Positions 37,794 to 50,034 are shown, counted from the first letter of the stretch. The stretch: DNA of 64,000 bases from Lysobacteraceae bacterium (GCA_003241895.1 QBLY01000003.1:30201-94200), one strand, 5' to 3'. Notes: generated from the letters alone by a model not told the origin. Numbers and translations: made by a program.

Positions 37794-37870
37794 TGGTCGG
37801 GGCAGAGGGATTCGAACCCACGACATCCAGCTCCCAAAGCTGGCGCTCTACCAGGCTGAGCTATACCCCG
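37794..37870 (-). tRNA. tRNA-Pro (anticodon TGG)
   Basis: A 77-nt cloverleaf with acceptor CGGGGTA, anticodon loop TTTGGGA, T loop TTCGAAT and an encoded CCA. First of the Pro-Arg-His-Lys-Leu run after the terminator at 37973. Confidence 0.97.
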
Positions 37871-37970
37871 GCGGTGAAGCCCGGCGCCCTGGAAGGCGCG
37901 CCGCACGAGTTCCAAATGGACGGCGGTGGGGGAAACCGGCGTAACCCGCCGAAGTCCTTTGCCGCCGAAG

Positions 37971-37994
37971 AAAAAGGGTGCCGAAGCACCCTTT
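37971..37994 (-). terminator. Terminator after tRNA-Arg(ACG)
   Basis: On the minus strand AAAGGGTGC-TTCG-GCACCCTTT forms a nine-base stem with a stable TTCG tetraloop and runs into more T. It separates csrA-tRNA-Ser-tRNA-Arg from the Pro-Arg-His-Lys-Leu tRNA run. Confidence 0.9.
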
Positions 37995-38003
37995 CTGCAT
38001 TAG

Positions 38004-38080
38004 TGGCGCGCCCGGAGAGATTCGAACTCCCGACCACCAAGTTCGTAGCCTGGTGCTCTATCCAGCTGAGCTACGGGCGC
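38004..38080 (-). tRNA. tRNA-Arg (anticodon ACG)
   Basis: A 77-nt cloverleaf with acceptor GCGCCCG / CGGGCGC, anticodon loop CTACGAA and an encoded CCA. A34 is expected to be edited to inosine by TadA. Position after csrA and tRNA-Ser(GCT) matches the E. coli argV neighbourhood. Confidence 0.97.
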
Positions 38081-38171
38081 GCAGAAGCGAAATTATGGGG
38101 GACGTTGCCTCGATCGTCAATGCCTGTGCATCAATTCAATTCAGCACGCCCCCTGCACACCTTTCCAGTCC

Positions 38172-38264
38172 TGGCGGAGTGAGAGGGATTCGAACCCTCG
38201 ATCAGGCTTTTGACCCAATACTCCCTTAGCAGGGGAGCCCCTTCGGCCACTCGGGCATCACTCC
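38172..38264 (-). tRNA. tRNA-Ser (anticodon GCT)
   Basis: A 93-nt class II tRNA with acceptor GGAGTGA, anticodon loop CTGCTAA, a long variable arm, T loop TTCGAAT and an encoded CCA. It lies 55 bases downstream of csrA, as serV does in E. coli. Confidence 0.97.
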
Positions 38265-38319
38265 GGAACTGGACCCGGCGAACCTCTTTCGAGTCTCGCC
38301 GGCCGCATAGGATAGCGCC

Positions 38320-38532
38320 TCAGTCGGCCTTGGGTAAACCTGTTTGATCGCCGCCCGCGGGCGTGGCGTCATCCTTCTGGATGCGCTGGAAGATTTCCTC
38401 GCGATGGACCGCGACATCCTTGGGTGCCGTGATGCCAATGCGCACCTGGTTGCCCTTGACGCCCAGCACGGTGACCGTGACTGAATCGCCAATCATCAGG
38501 GTCTCCCCGACCCGTCGCGTCAAAATCAGCAT
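38320..38532 (-). CDS. csrA: Carbon storage regulator CsrA (RsmA)
   Basis: A 70-residue RNA-binding regulator. The N-terminal [16 protein letters not shown] and the RNA-contact segment [18 protein letters not shown] are canonical. It binds GGA motifs in mRNA leaders; in xanthomonads the homologue controls virulence, biofilm and glycogen traits. The start at 38532 has GGAGG upstream. Downstream of alaS across a 132-base gap with no other feature I can support. Confidence 0.97.
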   Translation of the reverse strand: MLILTRRVGETLMIGDSVTVTVLGVKGNQVRIGITAPKDVAVHREEIFQRIQKDDATPAGGDQTGLPKAD

Positions 38533-38664
38533 CGCCTTCCCTCCCGATACATCCTTGCACCGGCCCGCGCGTCCAGACGGCACGCTGCGGCTCCCCGCCG
38601 CACGATCGCGGCTGCCCCGATGGTAGTGCGCACATGGGCATGGCGCAAACGCGCCCTGCCCGGG

Positions 38665-41328
<2,664 letters not shown>

Positions 41329-41400
41329 GGACGGCGTTGGGCTCTGGAATCTCAGGCGGCAAGATTACCAGCCCGCAGGCCGCTCCCGGCGCGCCAACGC

Positions 41401-41892
41401 TCACTCGATGGCGTCGAATTCATCGTCCGGACGGGCGCGAACCGCCGCATAGGTGCAGTTGGGGTCGAATCCCCGGCGCAGCAGGAAATCGACGGCTTTA
41501 CGGCGGCGGGCCGGGTCGGCCAGTTGTTCAGGGCGGAAGCGCTTGTCCACCAACGAACGGGCCGAGGCGGCCCAGTCCGTTTCACACTGGTCCAGCGCGT
41601 TCTGGACCTGGTCGCCGCTCAGACCGTGCCCCGCCAGCTCCTGCCGGATGCGAACGGGGCCGTAGCCCGAAGCCGCGCGGTCGCGGGCAAACGAGGCCCC
41701 GAACCGGTCGTCGTCCTGGTAACCCAGGCCAGCCAGCTTCTCGACGGCCGCCTCGGCCTCGGCGGGGTCGGCACCCCGCAGCCCCAGCTTTCGCTTCAGG
41801 TCCCGGCGGGAGTGCTCCCGCCTGACCAGCAGTTCCATGGCCTTCTGGGTGGGGTCGGGCGCGGCCCGCGGGGGTCGCCCGCCGTAGCTCAT
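41401..41892 (-). CDS. recX: Regulatory protein RecX
   Basis: A 163-residue RecX built of three three-helix repeats (AMELLVRREHSRRDLKRKL near the N-terminus, RIRQELAGHGLS in the middle, KAVDFLLRRGFD at the end). It binds inside the RecA filament groove and limits its activity. It starts 27 bases after recA and is probably co-transcribed. Confidence 0.93.
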   Translation of the reverse strand: MSYGGRPPRAAPDPTQKAMELLVRREHSRRDLKRKLGLRGADPAEAEAAVEKLAGLGYQDDDRFGASFARDRAASGYGPVRIRQELAGHGLSGDQVQNALDQCETDWAASARSLVDKRFRPEQLADPARRRKAVDFLLRRGFDPNCTYAAVRARPDDEFDAIE

Positions 41893-41919
41893 GCCGCGAC
41901 CCAGCCCAGACGGCTCAAA

Positions 41920-42984
<1,065 letters not shown>

Positions 42985-43166
42985 CGTGGAACTCCTCGGG
43001 GTTACGTTTTTGGTTGCCGCCAGATTAGGGGGTGGAAGTCTCACGGACTGAGAACCCGCCCGTGGATCGGAATCTGAATCATCCGGCGCCTTCGAAGCAT
43101 CGGAAGCCGCTTCGATGCGCTGTAGGGAAAGCGACTTCTTGGCCGGTGATTTCTTGTTTCCGAAGC

Positions 43167-43796
43167 TCATCGGTTCGGCCTCACGAGGCCGCAGTAAAGC
43201 CCCTCGATGGCGAAGTCCTGGTCGGGCTTGACCACGATCGGCGCGAAGTCGGGGTTGCGCGGCAGCAGGCGGATGCTGTCCTTGCCTATCTTGAGCAGCT
43301 TCACGGTGATTTCGTCGTCAATGCGCGCGACCACGATCTGGCCGCTGCGGGCGTCGGAGGTGCGGTGCACGCCGATGAGGTCGCCGTGCAGGATGCCTTC
43401 GTCGCGCATCGAGTCGCCCTTCACCTTGAGCAGGTAGTCGGGCAAAGGCTGGAAGAACACACGGTCGAGCAGGACCATGTCGTGGTGGCCCGCGTCGGCG
43501 CCGATGGGCAGGCCGGCTGCGACCTGGCCCAGCACCGGCAGGCGGAGAAGATCGTCCCCGACCGCCGGGACGAGGTCGGCGGCCGGGGACGATACGAGAC
43601 GGATACCCCGGGCCTGGCCCGGCACGCGCCGGATGGCGCCCGCCTGCTCGAGGGCTTCGAGGTGGTATTGGGCCGCGCGCACACCCTTGAACCCGAAGGC
43701 GTGGGCGATTTCGACCTGGGAGGGCGGCATGCCGTCGGCGTCGATGCGCTCGGCGATCATGGCGAGGATGGCGTGCTGGGTGTCGGAGATATTCAT
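43167..43796 (-). CDS. lexA: SOS repressor LexA
   Basis: A 209-residue LexA. The N-terminal winged helix-turn-helix is [18 protein letters not shown] ... [15 protein letters not shown]. The self-cleavage site is Ala94-Gly95 (QVAAGLP), and the catalytic dyad is Ser129 (GDSM) and Lys166. It represses SOS genes and is cleaved when bound to RecA filaments. A perfect palindromic LexA box touches its start codon, so it should be autoregulated. It lies between pncC and recA, the xanthomonad arrangement. Confidence 0.96.
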   Translation of the reverse strand: MNISDTQHAILAMIAERIDADGMPPSQVEIAHAFGFKGVRAAQYHLEALEQAGAIRRVPGQARGIRLVSSPAADLVPAVGDDLLRLPVLGQVAAGLPIGADAGHHDMVLLDRVFFQPLPDYLLKVKGDSMRDEGILHGDLIGVHRTSDARSGQIVVARIDDEITVKLLKIGKDSIRLLPRNPDFAPIVVKPDQDFAIEGLYCGLVRPNR

Positions 43797-43835
43797 TAGT
43801 AGTAATACTACTAACAACCCTCCCCCGCCTGTCAA
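43796..43835 (-). promoter_or_regulatory. lexA promoter with perfect LexA box
   Basis: TTAGTAGTAATACTACTAA at 43796-43814 is a perfect 9-1-9 palindrome matching the Xanthomonas LexA motif TTAG-N6-TACTA. A consensus -35 TTGACA lies at 43835-43830. A -10 such as TAGTAG (16-base spacer) or TAGTAT (19) falls inside the box. The box reaches the first base of the lexA ATG, so there is no room for an SD sequence. Confidence 0.9.
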
Positions 43836-43839
43836 GCCC

Positions 43840-44346
43840 CTAGTCGGCCAGCTTGAGCAGGCCCTGCAGGGACGCCTCGACCGTCTGCCGGCGCACCGCG
43901 TCGCGGTCGCCGTCGAAGTGGAAGAGTTCCGCCATGGGGTAGCCGCCGCGGCGCTTCCAGCCGATCCAGACGGTGCCGACCGGCTTGTCAGCCGTACCGC
44001 CGCCCGGACCGGCGATGCCGGTGACCGCCACGGCAATGCTGGCACCCGACGTCACCAGCGCGCCCGACACCATTTCCATCACGGTTTCGCGGCTCACCGC
44101 ACCCTGCTCGGTCAGCGTCTCGGGCCGCACGCCCAGCAGCGCCTGCTTGGCTTCGTAGCTGTAGGCCGCGATGCCGCAGTCGAACCAGGCCGAGCAGCCC
44201 GGGATGTCGGTGATGGTTTTGGCGATCCAGCCGCCGGTGCAGCTTTCGGCGGTGGCCAGCATCAAGTGGCGGGTCTGAAGCGCCTCGGCCACCTGTTCGG
44301 CCAGGGCGTGCAGCGAGCTGTCGTCGGGGAGGGTTCGGGCGTCCAT
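43840..44346 (-). CDS. pncC: Nicotinamide-nucleotide amidohydrolase (CinA C-terminal type)
   Basis: A 168-residue PncC/CinA-C protein. Motifs: LATAESCTGGWIAKTITDIPG at about 30-50 with the active-site Ser, YSYEAKQALLGV, and VTGIAGPGGGTADKPVGTVWIG. It deamidates NMN back to nicotinic acid mononucleotide in the pyridine nucleotide cycle. The frame is open further upstream, but the ATG at 44346 gives the normal length. It sits 5' of lexA-recA as ygaD/pncC sits 5' of recA in E. coli. Confidence 0.93.
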   Translation of the reverse strand: MDARTLPDDSSLHALAEQVAEALQTRHLMLATAESCTGGWIAKTITDIPGCSAWFDCGIAAYSYEAKQALLGVRPETLTEQGAVSRETVMEMVSGALVTSGASIAVAVTGIAGPGGGTADKPVGTVWIGWKRRGGYPMAELFHFDGDRDAVRRQTVEASLQGLLKLAD

Positions 44347-44403
44347 GGCCGTAGCGTAGACGGAGCGGGCGGCAGTGGCTACGAAAGCACGCCAAATGGC
44401 CGC

Positions 44404-44455
44404 TTGACATCGCCGTCTACAACTGTAATCTGGACTTCGGTTTACAGACGTAGAC
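44404..44455 (+). promoter_or_regulatory. blaI-type promoter with paired BlaI operators
   Basis: A consensus -35 TTGACA lies at 44404-44409; a -10 such as TAATCT falls at 44426-44431. Two TACA-NN-TGTA-type sites lie at 44418-44427 (TACAACTGTA, perfect) and 44443-44452 (TACAGACGTA, one change). They are also the arms of a larger dyad, 44415-44428 against 44442-44455, with 14-base arms and two mismatches. The first site overlaps the -10, so repression by the adjacent BlaI-type protein is expected. Confidence 0.75.
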
Positions 44456-44461
44456 AGTCCA

Positions 44462-44830
44462 ATGCAGATCAGCGAAGCGGAAAGCGTGGTGATGGAAGTG
44501 CTGTGGAGCGACAGCCCACGCAGTTCGGAGGACGTCATCGCCGAACTAGCCAGGGACCACGACTGGCAGGTATCGACCATCAAGACCCTGCTTGGGCGCC
44601 TGGTGAAGAAGGGCGCCGTGAGGGCGGAGAAGGACGGACGGCGCTTCAGCTACTCGCCGGTGCTGACGCGCGAAGCGTGGGTGCATGGACAGAGCGGCAG
44701 CCTTCTAAAGCGCGTGTTCGATGGCCGCCTGGCACCGCTGGTGGCGCACTTCACCGAGAAGCACAAGCTCAGCCGCAAGGACATCGAGGAAGTGAAGCGC
44801 CTGCTGGAGGAGCTCGACGATGGCCAGTGA
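44462..44830 (+). CDS. BlaI/MecI/CopY-family transcriptional repressor
   Basis: A 122-residue winged-helix repressor. The helix-turn-helix is SSEDVIAELARDHDWQVSTIKTLLGRLVKKGAV, followed by the wing VRAEKDGRRFSYSPVL, which in BlaI/MecI also holds the protease cleavage region. The C-terminal dimerisation helices end EEVKRLLEELDDGQ. Tandem BlaI-like operators lie immediately upstream. Its 3' end overlaps the first M56 gene by 11 bases. It should be inactivated by that membrane protease on an unknown signal; no beta-lactamase gene is present nearby. Confidence 0.93.
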   Translation: MQISEAESVVMEVLWSDSPRSSEDVIAELARDHDWQVSTIKTLLGRLVKKGAVRAEKDGRRFSYSPVLTREAWVHGQSGSLLKRVFDGRLAPLVAHFTEKHKLSRKDIEEVKRLLEELDDGQ

Positions 44831-46019
44831 CCTGATTGCGGCGCTGTTCGAAGCCACGCTGGTGTCGGTCCTGGCACTGGTGCTGGTGCTGGCCCTGCGG
44901 CGCCCACTGCGGCGCTGGATCGGCGCCCGGCTCGCCTACGCCGCTTGGGCCCTGGTGCCGGTTTCGCTGCTGGCCGCCTGGCTGCCGGCACCGGCCGCGC
45001 CGCCGCTGGCGACGCTCCCATCGGTCGACGCGGCGCTCCCGGGGCTGCTTGCCGCCGGCGGCAGCGGCGACGCATCGCTGGTGCCGGCGTTGCTGCTGAC
45101 CCTGTGGGCCGCTGGCGCGGTCGCCATGGCTATCGTGCAGATGGTCCGCCAGCGTTCCTTTGAGCGCGGGGTGCGCCGGCGAAGCGACCAGCCGTTCGAC
45201 GAAACACAGGATGCTTCGCCTGCGGTCACCGGCCTGCTCAGGCCGCGCATTGCGCTACCGGTGGACTTCCACCAGCGCTACCTGCCTGACGAGCAGCAGT
45301 TGGTGATCGCTCATGAACGCATGCACGTGACGCGTCGCGACGTGCCGGCGCAAGCGCTGGCCAGCGCGCTGACCTGCGTGTTCTGGTTCAACCCGCTGAT
45401 GCACGTCGCCAGCCGCCGTTTCCGCTACGACCAGGAACTGGCCTGCGATGCGGACGTGATCGGCGCATTCCCCTTGTCCCGGCGCCGATACGGCGAAGCC
45501 ATGGTCAAGACCCAACTGGCCGGGTTCGGCCTTCCACTGGGCTGCCACTGGCAGTCCAGCCATCCACTGACGGAGAGACTCGCCATGCTCAAGCAACCCC
45601 TGCCCAGCGCCCTGCGCCGCCGCGTCGGACTGACACTACTGGCAACCTTCGTCGCCGGCTGCGCCGTCACCGCATGGGCCTCGCAGGCGCCGGCAAAAGA
45701 GGCCGCGTCGGTATCGCTGCCCACCTTCCGGCAAATGTCAGCGCCGCAATTCCCGGCAGCGGCCAAGGACGCCGGCATCAGCGGGCGCGTGGACGTTGAT
45801 GTCAACGTGGATTCCGATGGCCGCGTCACCGCCGTTGAAGTGGTGTCCTCGGAGCCGGCGGGAGTGTTCGACGAGGCAACGCTCGCCGCCGTTCGCCAGT
45901 GGACCTTCAACCCCGGGATCGACGCCGCCACCGGCAAGCCTGCGCCGGCCCGCGTGCGGGTGCCAGTCCGTTTCGACGCCGACGTCGAGCCGGCGATTTC
46001 GGCTGACATGCCCGAGTAA
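44820..46019 (+). CDS. M56 (BlaR1-type) membrane metallopeptidase with TonB C-terminal domain, copy 1
   Basis: A 399-residue membrane protein. Three helices precede the protease (about residues 6-27, 37-55, 88-108) and one follows (268-290). The gluzincin motif is HERMH (His165, Glu166, His169), with a third ligand region at YDQELACDAD (Glu206). The periplasmic C-terminus (about 305-385) is a TonB-type domain (FPAAAKDAGISGRVDVDVNV ... VRQWTFNP), not the penicillin-binding sensor of BlaR1. So the input is unlikely to be a classical beta-lactam acylation. It overlaps the BlaI-type gene by 11 bases. Confidence 0.9.
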   Translation: MASDLIAALFEATLVSVLALVLVLALRRPLRRWIGARLAYAAWALVPVSLLAAWLPAPAAPPLATLPSVDAALPGLLAAGGSGDASLVPALLLTLWAAGAVAMAIVQMVRQRSFERGVRRRSDQPFDETQDASPAVTGLLRPRIALPVDFHQRYLPDEQQLVIAHERMHVTRRDVPAQALASALTCVFWFNPLMHVASRRFRYDQELACDADVIGAFPLSRRRYGEAMVKTQLAGFGLPLGCHWQSSHPLTERLAMLKQPLPSALRRRVGLTLLATFVAGCAVTAWASQAPAKEAASVSLPTFRQMSAPQFPAAAKDAGISGRVDVDVNVDSDGRVTAVEVVSSEPAGVFDEATLAAVRQWTFNPGIDAATGKPAPARVRVPVRFDADVEPAISADMPE

Positions 46020-46025
46020 GCCCGC

Positions 46026-46124
46026 ATGCCGTCGATGAAGCGGTTCATTGCGAGCCGCCCGCTTCCGAGCATCGGCAACGCAAAGGTAACGCGTCTTTTG
46101 GAGGAGTTGAACGATGGCAAGTAG
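46026..46124 (+). pseudogene. Relic of a second BlaI-type repressor gene (3' end only)
   Basis: A 32-codon open frame in the gap between the two M56 genes. Its last 12 codons read VTRLLEELNDGK-stop, against VKRLLEELDDGQ-stop at the end of the intact BlaI-type gene. It overlaps the downstream M56 start by the same 11 bases as the intact pair. The preceding 20 codons have no clear similarity. This looks like the stump of a duplicated blaI lost by deletion; it may survive as a leader for translational coupling. Confidence 0.65.
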
Positions 46125-47319
46125 TGCGCTGGTTGAACTGATTCAGGCAACGCTCGCCCTCACCCTGGCGCTGGGATTGGTGGCGATGCTTCGGAAGCCG
46201 CTTCGGCGTTGGCTCGGCGCACAGGCGGTCTATGCCTGCTGGGCCCTGGTGCCGCTGGCGGCGGTCGCTGTTCTGCTGCCCGCACGGCGCGGCAACCCCC
46301 CGCTGACCGCGCTGGTGGGGGAAATCGAGCTCGTGCCGGCCATTGCCTCAGCGCCAGCAACCCTGCTGCTGGACGACCTGGTGTTCGGCCTGTGGTTGTG
46401 CGGCGCGCTCGCGATGGTCCTGTTGATGGTGATCCGGCAGCAGCGCTTCCACCGCGCTGTTAGCCGCCGTCCCACGCACCCGCACGATGCCTCACCTTTG
46501 GCCACGCCTGCCGTCACCGGCCTGTTGCGTCCGCGAATCGTGCTGCCGGTGGACTTTGCCGACCGCTACACCAACGAGGAGCAGCGGCTGGTCATCGCGC
46601 ACGAGCAACTGCACATCGAGCGGGGAGATATTCCGGCCCAGGCCCTGGCCACGCTGCTTCGCTGCCTGTTCTGGTTCCATCCGCTGGTGCACGTGGCGGC
46701 GGCGCGCTTCCGCTTCGACCAGGAGCTGGCCTGTGACGCCGCGGTCGTGGCCCGCCACCCCGATTCGCGGCGCCGCTACGGCGAAGCGATGCTCAAGACC
46801 CAACTGGCCGAGTTCGGCCTTCCCGTGGGCTGCCACTGGCAGTCCAGCCATCCCCTGAAGGAGAGAGTCGCCATGCTCAAGCAACCCATCCCCGGCCTGG
46901 TGCGCCGCCGCGCCGGTTCGATCCTGATCGGCTCGCTGCTGGCTGCCGCGACGCTGGCGTCGTGGGCCGCGCAGCCGGCCGCACAGTCGGCTGCGCCGGT
47001 GGCCGTGCCGCACCTGCAGGCACTCACGGATGACGACGTGCTGGGCAACCCCAAATACCCCGCGCAGGCCCTCAAGGACGGTATCAGCGGCTTGGTCATG
47101 CTGGAGCTGCTGGTTGGCGTGGACGGCAAACCAAGAGAAATCAAGATCGTGGATTCCGAGCCCGCCGGTGTCTTCGACCGCTTCGCCGTCGAGGCGGCGG
47201 AGCAATGGCGCTTCAACGCCGGCCGCAACGGCGCCCGCGGCGAGAAGGTGGAGGGCTGGGTGCGCGTTCCGATCAAATTCACCGCGGACGCGCCTCCCGA
47301 GGGCACCGAAGTCGAATGA
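46114..47319 (+). CDS. M56 (BlaR1-type) membrane metallopeptidase with TonB C-terminal domain, copy 2
   Basis: A 401-residue paralogue of the preceding gene with the same layout: membrane helices, HEQLH (His163, Glu164, His167), FDQELACDA (Glu204), a further helix, and a C-terminal TonB-type domain (AQALKDGISGLVMLELLVG ... AAEQWRFNAG). Identity is highest at the protease end, where GEAM, KTQLA, GCHWQSSHPL and MLKQP blocks recur in both. The catalytic residues are intact, so it is not an obvious pseudogene. GGAGGAG precedes its ATG at the same place as in copy 1. Confidence 0.9.
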   Translation: MASSALVELIQATLALTLALGLVAMLRKPLRRWLGAQAVYACWALVPLAAVAVLLPARRGNPPLTALVGEIELVPAIASAPATLLLDDLVFGLWLCGALAMVLLMVIRQQRFHRAVSRRPTHPHDASPLATPAVTGLLRPRIVLPVDFADRYTNEEQRLVIAHEQLHIERGDIPAQALATLLRCLFWFHPLVHVAAARFRFDQELACDAAVVARHPDSRRRYGEAMLKTQLAEFGLPVGCHWQSSHPLKERVAMLKQPIPGLVRRRAGSILIGSLLAAATLASWAAQPAAQSAAPVAVPHLQALTDDDVLGNPKYPAQALKDGISGLVMLELLVGVDGKPREIKIVDSEPAGVFDRFAVEAAEQWRFNAGRNGARGEKVEGWVRVPIKFTADAPPEGTEVE

Positions 47320-47451
47320 CGCCAGTTTGAGACGCCGGGAGGCTGACCAGGACGGCCAGCCTCCCTCTCCCGCGCGACCGTGCCGCATGCGGCACAATGC
47401 AGCAGACTCGATGGCCCCGTGATGGCCGTCCCTCCCAGACTGCCTGCCTCC

Positions 47452-50034
47452 ATGTCCGCCCAAGATTCGAACGTCCCGGCCCACACCCCCCTGATGAAGC
47501 AGTTCTTCGCCGCCAAGGCGGAGCACCCGGACATCCTGCTGCTGTTCCGGATGGGCGATTTCTACGAACTGTTCTACGACGACGCCCGTAAGGCGGCGCG
47601 CCTGCTCGACATCACCCTGACCCAGCGCGGCGCTTCCGCCGGCGCGCCCATCCCGATGGCCGGCGTGCCGGTGCACGCGATGGAGGGTTATCTCGCGCGG
47701 CTGGTGGCGCTGGGCGAATCGGTTGCCATCTGCGAACAGATCGGCGACCCGGCGCTGGCCAAGGGCCTGGTCGAACGCAAGGTGGTGCGCATCGTCACCC
47801 CCGGCACCGTCACCGACGAGGCGCTGCTGCAGGAGCGGCGCGACACGCTGCTGGTGGCGGTGTCGCGCGGCAAGGCCGGCTACGGCGTGGCCTGGGCCGA
47901 TCTGGCCGCCGGCCGCTTCCTGGTGTCGGAAGTGGCGAACGAGGACCAACTGGCCGCTGAACTCGCGCGCCTGGACCCCGCCGAACTGCTGGCGCCCGAC
48001 GAAGACGGCTGGCCCACCGCCGTCACTGCCCTGCCCCGCCTGCGCCGCCGTCCGCCCTGGGGCTTCGACGCCGACGCCTGCCGGCGCCAGCTGCTGCGCT
48101 TCTTCCAACTGCACGACCTCACCGGCTTCGGCCTCGAGGACAAACCGCTGGCAACTTCGGCGGCGGGCGCCCTGCTTGCCTACGTCGAGGAAACCCAGAA
48201 GCAGCGCCTGCCGCACCTGACCGCCATCGCCTTCGAATCGGCCGACGACGGCATCGCGCTCAACGCCGCCACCCGGCGGCACCTCGAGCTCGACAGCCGC
48301 ACCGACGGCCGCATCGAACACACGCTGCTGGGCGTGCTCGACTCCAGCGTCAGCCCAATGGGCGGGCGCCTGCTGCGCCGCTGGCTCAACCGCCCGCTGC
48401 GCGATCACGGCATCCTGGGCCAGCGCCACCATGCCGTGGCCACGCTGATGGACGGCAATGCGCACGAAACCCTGCGCGAGCAATTCCGCGGCCTGGGCGA
48501 CGTCGAGCGCATCCTCTCGCGCGTGGCGCTGCGCTCGGCGCGGCCGCGCGACCTGTCCACCCTGCGCGACGGCCTGGCCATGCTGCCCGACCTGCGCACG
48601 CTGATGGCGCCGCTGGACTCGCCGCGCCTGGCCGCGCTGTCGGCCGAACTGGGCGAACACGCCGCCGACGCCGCGATGCTGGCGGCGGCGATCATCCCGC
48701 AGCCTCCCGTGCTGCTTCGCGACGGCGGCGTCATCGCCGAAGGCTTCGACCCCGAACTCGACGAACTGCGCACGCTGTCCACCACCGCCGACCAGTTCCT
48801 GCTGGACCTGGAAGCGCGCGAGAAAGCCGCCACCGGCATCGCCACGCTCAAGGTCGGCTACAACCGCGTGCACGGCTACTTCATCGAGATCAGCAAGGGC
48901 CAGTCCGAGCGGGCGCCCACCCACTACACGCGCCGCCAGACGCTCACCGGCGCCGAGCGCTACATCACCGAAGAGTTGAAGAACTTCGAGGACAAGGTGC
49001 TCAGCGCCCGCGACCGTTCGCTCACGCGCGAGAAGGTGCTGTGGGAAGGCCTGCTGGACGTTCTCAACGAACGCCTGGAAGCGCTCAGGCGCTGCGCCGG
49101 TGCCCTGTCGGAGCTGGATGTGCTGGCCGCCTTCGCCGAGCGCGCGCAGGCGCTGGACTGGTCGCGCCCCGAACTCACCGACACGCCCGGCCTGCGCATC
49201 GAACGCGGCCGCCACCCGGTGGTGGAAGCCGTGCGCAGCGAGCCCTTCGAACCCAATGACCTGGCGTTGGACGAAGACCGCCGCATGCTGGTCATCACCG
49301 GCCCGAACATGGGCGGCAAGTCCACCTACATGCGCCAGAACGCGCTGATCGTGCTGCTGGCGCACATCGGCAGCTTCGTGCCGGCGTCGCGCGCGGTGAT
49401 CGGCCCGATCGACCGCATCCTCACCCGCATCGGCGCCGGCGACGACCTGGCGCGCGGGCAGTCCACCTTCATGGTCGAGATGGCCGAGACCAGCTACATC
49501 CTGCACCACGCCACCGCGCATTCACTGGTGCTGATGGACGAGATCGGCCGCGGCACGTCCACCTACGACGGCCTGGCCCTGGCCGAGGCCTGCGCGCGCC
49601 ACCTGGCGCACAGCAACCGCGCCTACACGCTGTTCGCCACGCACTACTTCGAACTCACCGCGCTGGCCGAACCGGGCAGCGGCATCGCCAACGTGCACCT
49701 GGATGCGATCGAGCACGGCGACAAGCTGGTCTTCATGCACGCGGTGAAGGACGGCCCGGCCAACCGCAGCTTCGGCCTTCAAGTAGCTGCGCTGGCAGGG
49801 CTGCCGCGCGTGGTGGTCGAACAGGCACGGCGCACGCTGGCCGAACTCGAGCAGCGCGGCGCCCCGCAGGCCGTGTCGCAGATGAGTCCGGCGGCCTTGG
49901 AATCACCCCAGCAGTTCGGGCTGTTCGCGCCGCAGCCGTCGCCGGCGGCGGAAGCCCTGGCCGCGATCGACCCGGACGAGCTCACGCCCAAGCAGGCGCT
50001 CGAGGCGCTTTACCGGCTCAAGCAGCTGCGCTGA
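47452..50034 (+). CDS. mutS: DNA mismatch repair protein MutS
   Basis: An 860-residue MutS from the ATG at 47452 (other in-frame starts at 47422 and 47380 would add 10-24 residues). Mismatch-reading Phe-x-Glu is in [14 protein letters not shown]. The Walker [10 protein letters not shown] lies near residue 620, followed by [12 protein letters not shown] and the [11 protein letters not shown] helix-turn-helix region. It recognises mismatches and recruits MutL. Its 3' end overlaps the convergent PLP-enzyme gene by 17 bases. Confidence 0.96.
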   Translation: MSAQDSNVPAHTPLMKQFFAAKAEHPDILLLFRMGDFYELFYDDARKAARLLDITLTQRGASAGAPIPMAGVPVHAMEGYLARLVALGESVAICEQIGDPALAKGLVERKVVRIVTPGTVTDEALLQERRDTLLVAVSRGKAGYGVAWADLAAGRFLVSEVANEDQLAAELARLDPAELLAPDEDGWPTAVTALPRLRRRPPWGFDADACRRQLLRFFQLHDLTGFGLEDKPLATSAAGALLAYVEETQKQRLPHLTAIAFESADDGIALNAATRRHLELDSRTDGRIEHTLLGVLDSSVSPMGGRLLRRWLNRPLRDHGILGQRHHAVATLMDGNAHETLREQFRGLGDVERILSRVALRSARPRDLSTLRDGLAMLPDLRTLMAPLDSPRLAALSAELGEHAADAAMLAAAIIPQPPVLLRDGGVIAEGFDPELDELRTLSTTADQFLLDLEAREKAATGIATLKVGYNRVHGYFIEISKGQSERAPTHYTRRQTLTGAERYITEELKNFEDKVLSARDRSLTREKVLWEGLLDVLNERLEALRRCAGALSELDVLAAFAERAQALDWSRPELTDTPGLRIERGRHPVVEAVRSEPFEPNDLALDEDRRMLVITGPNMGGKSTYMRQNALIVLLAHIGSFVPASRAVIGPIDRILTRIGAGDDLARGQSTFMVEMAETSYILHHATAHSLVLMDEIGRGTSTYDGLALAEACARHLAHSNRAYTLFATHYFELTALAEPGSGIANVHLDAIEHGDKLVFMHAVKDGPANRSFGLQVAALAGLPRVVVEQARRTLAELEQRGAPQAVSQMSPAALESPQQFGLFAPQPSPAAEALAAIDPDELTPKQALEALYRLKQLR

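Noticed and set aside
37269..38264. Regularly spaced repeats that might suggest a CRISPR array
   Set aside because: The repeating GAATCGAACC-like segments are the T arms of seven different tRNA genes, each with its own anticodon.
42985..43166. A separate LexA box for recA
   Set aside because: I read both strands for TTAG-N6-TACTA and close variants and found none; TTAGGGGG near 43026 lacks the second half.
44462..47319. A beta-lactamase resistance cassette
   Set aside because: Repressor and M56 proteases are present, but there is no beta-lactamase gene and no penicillin-binding sensor domain, so resistance cannot be claimed.
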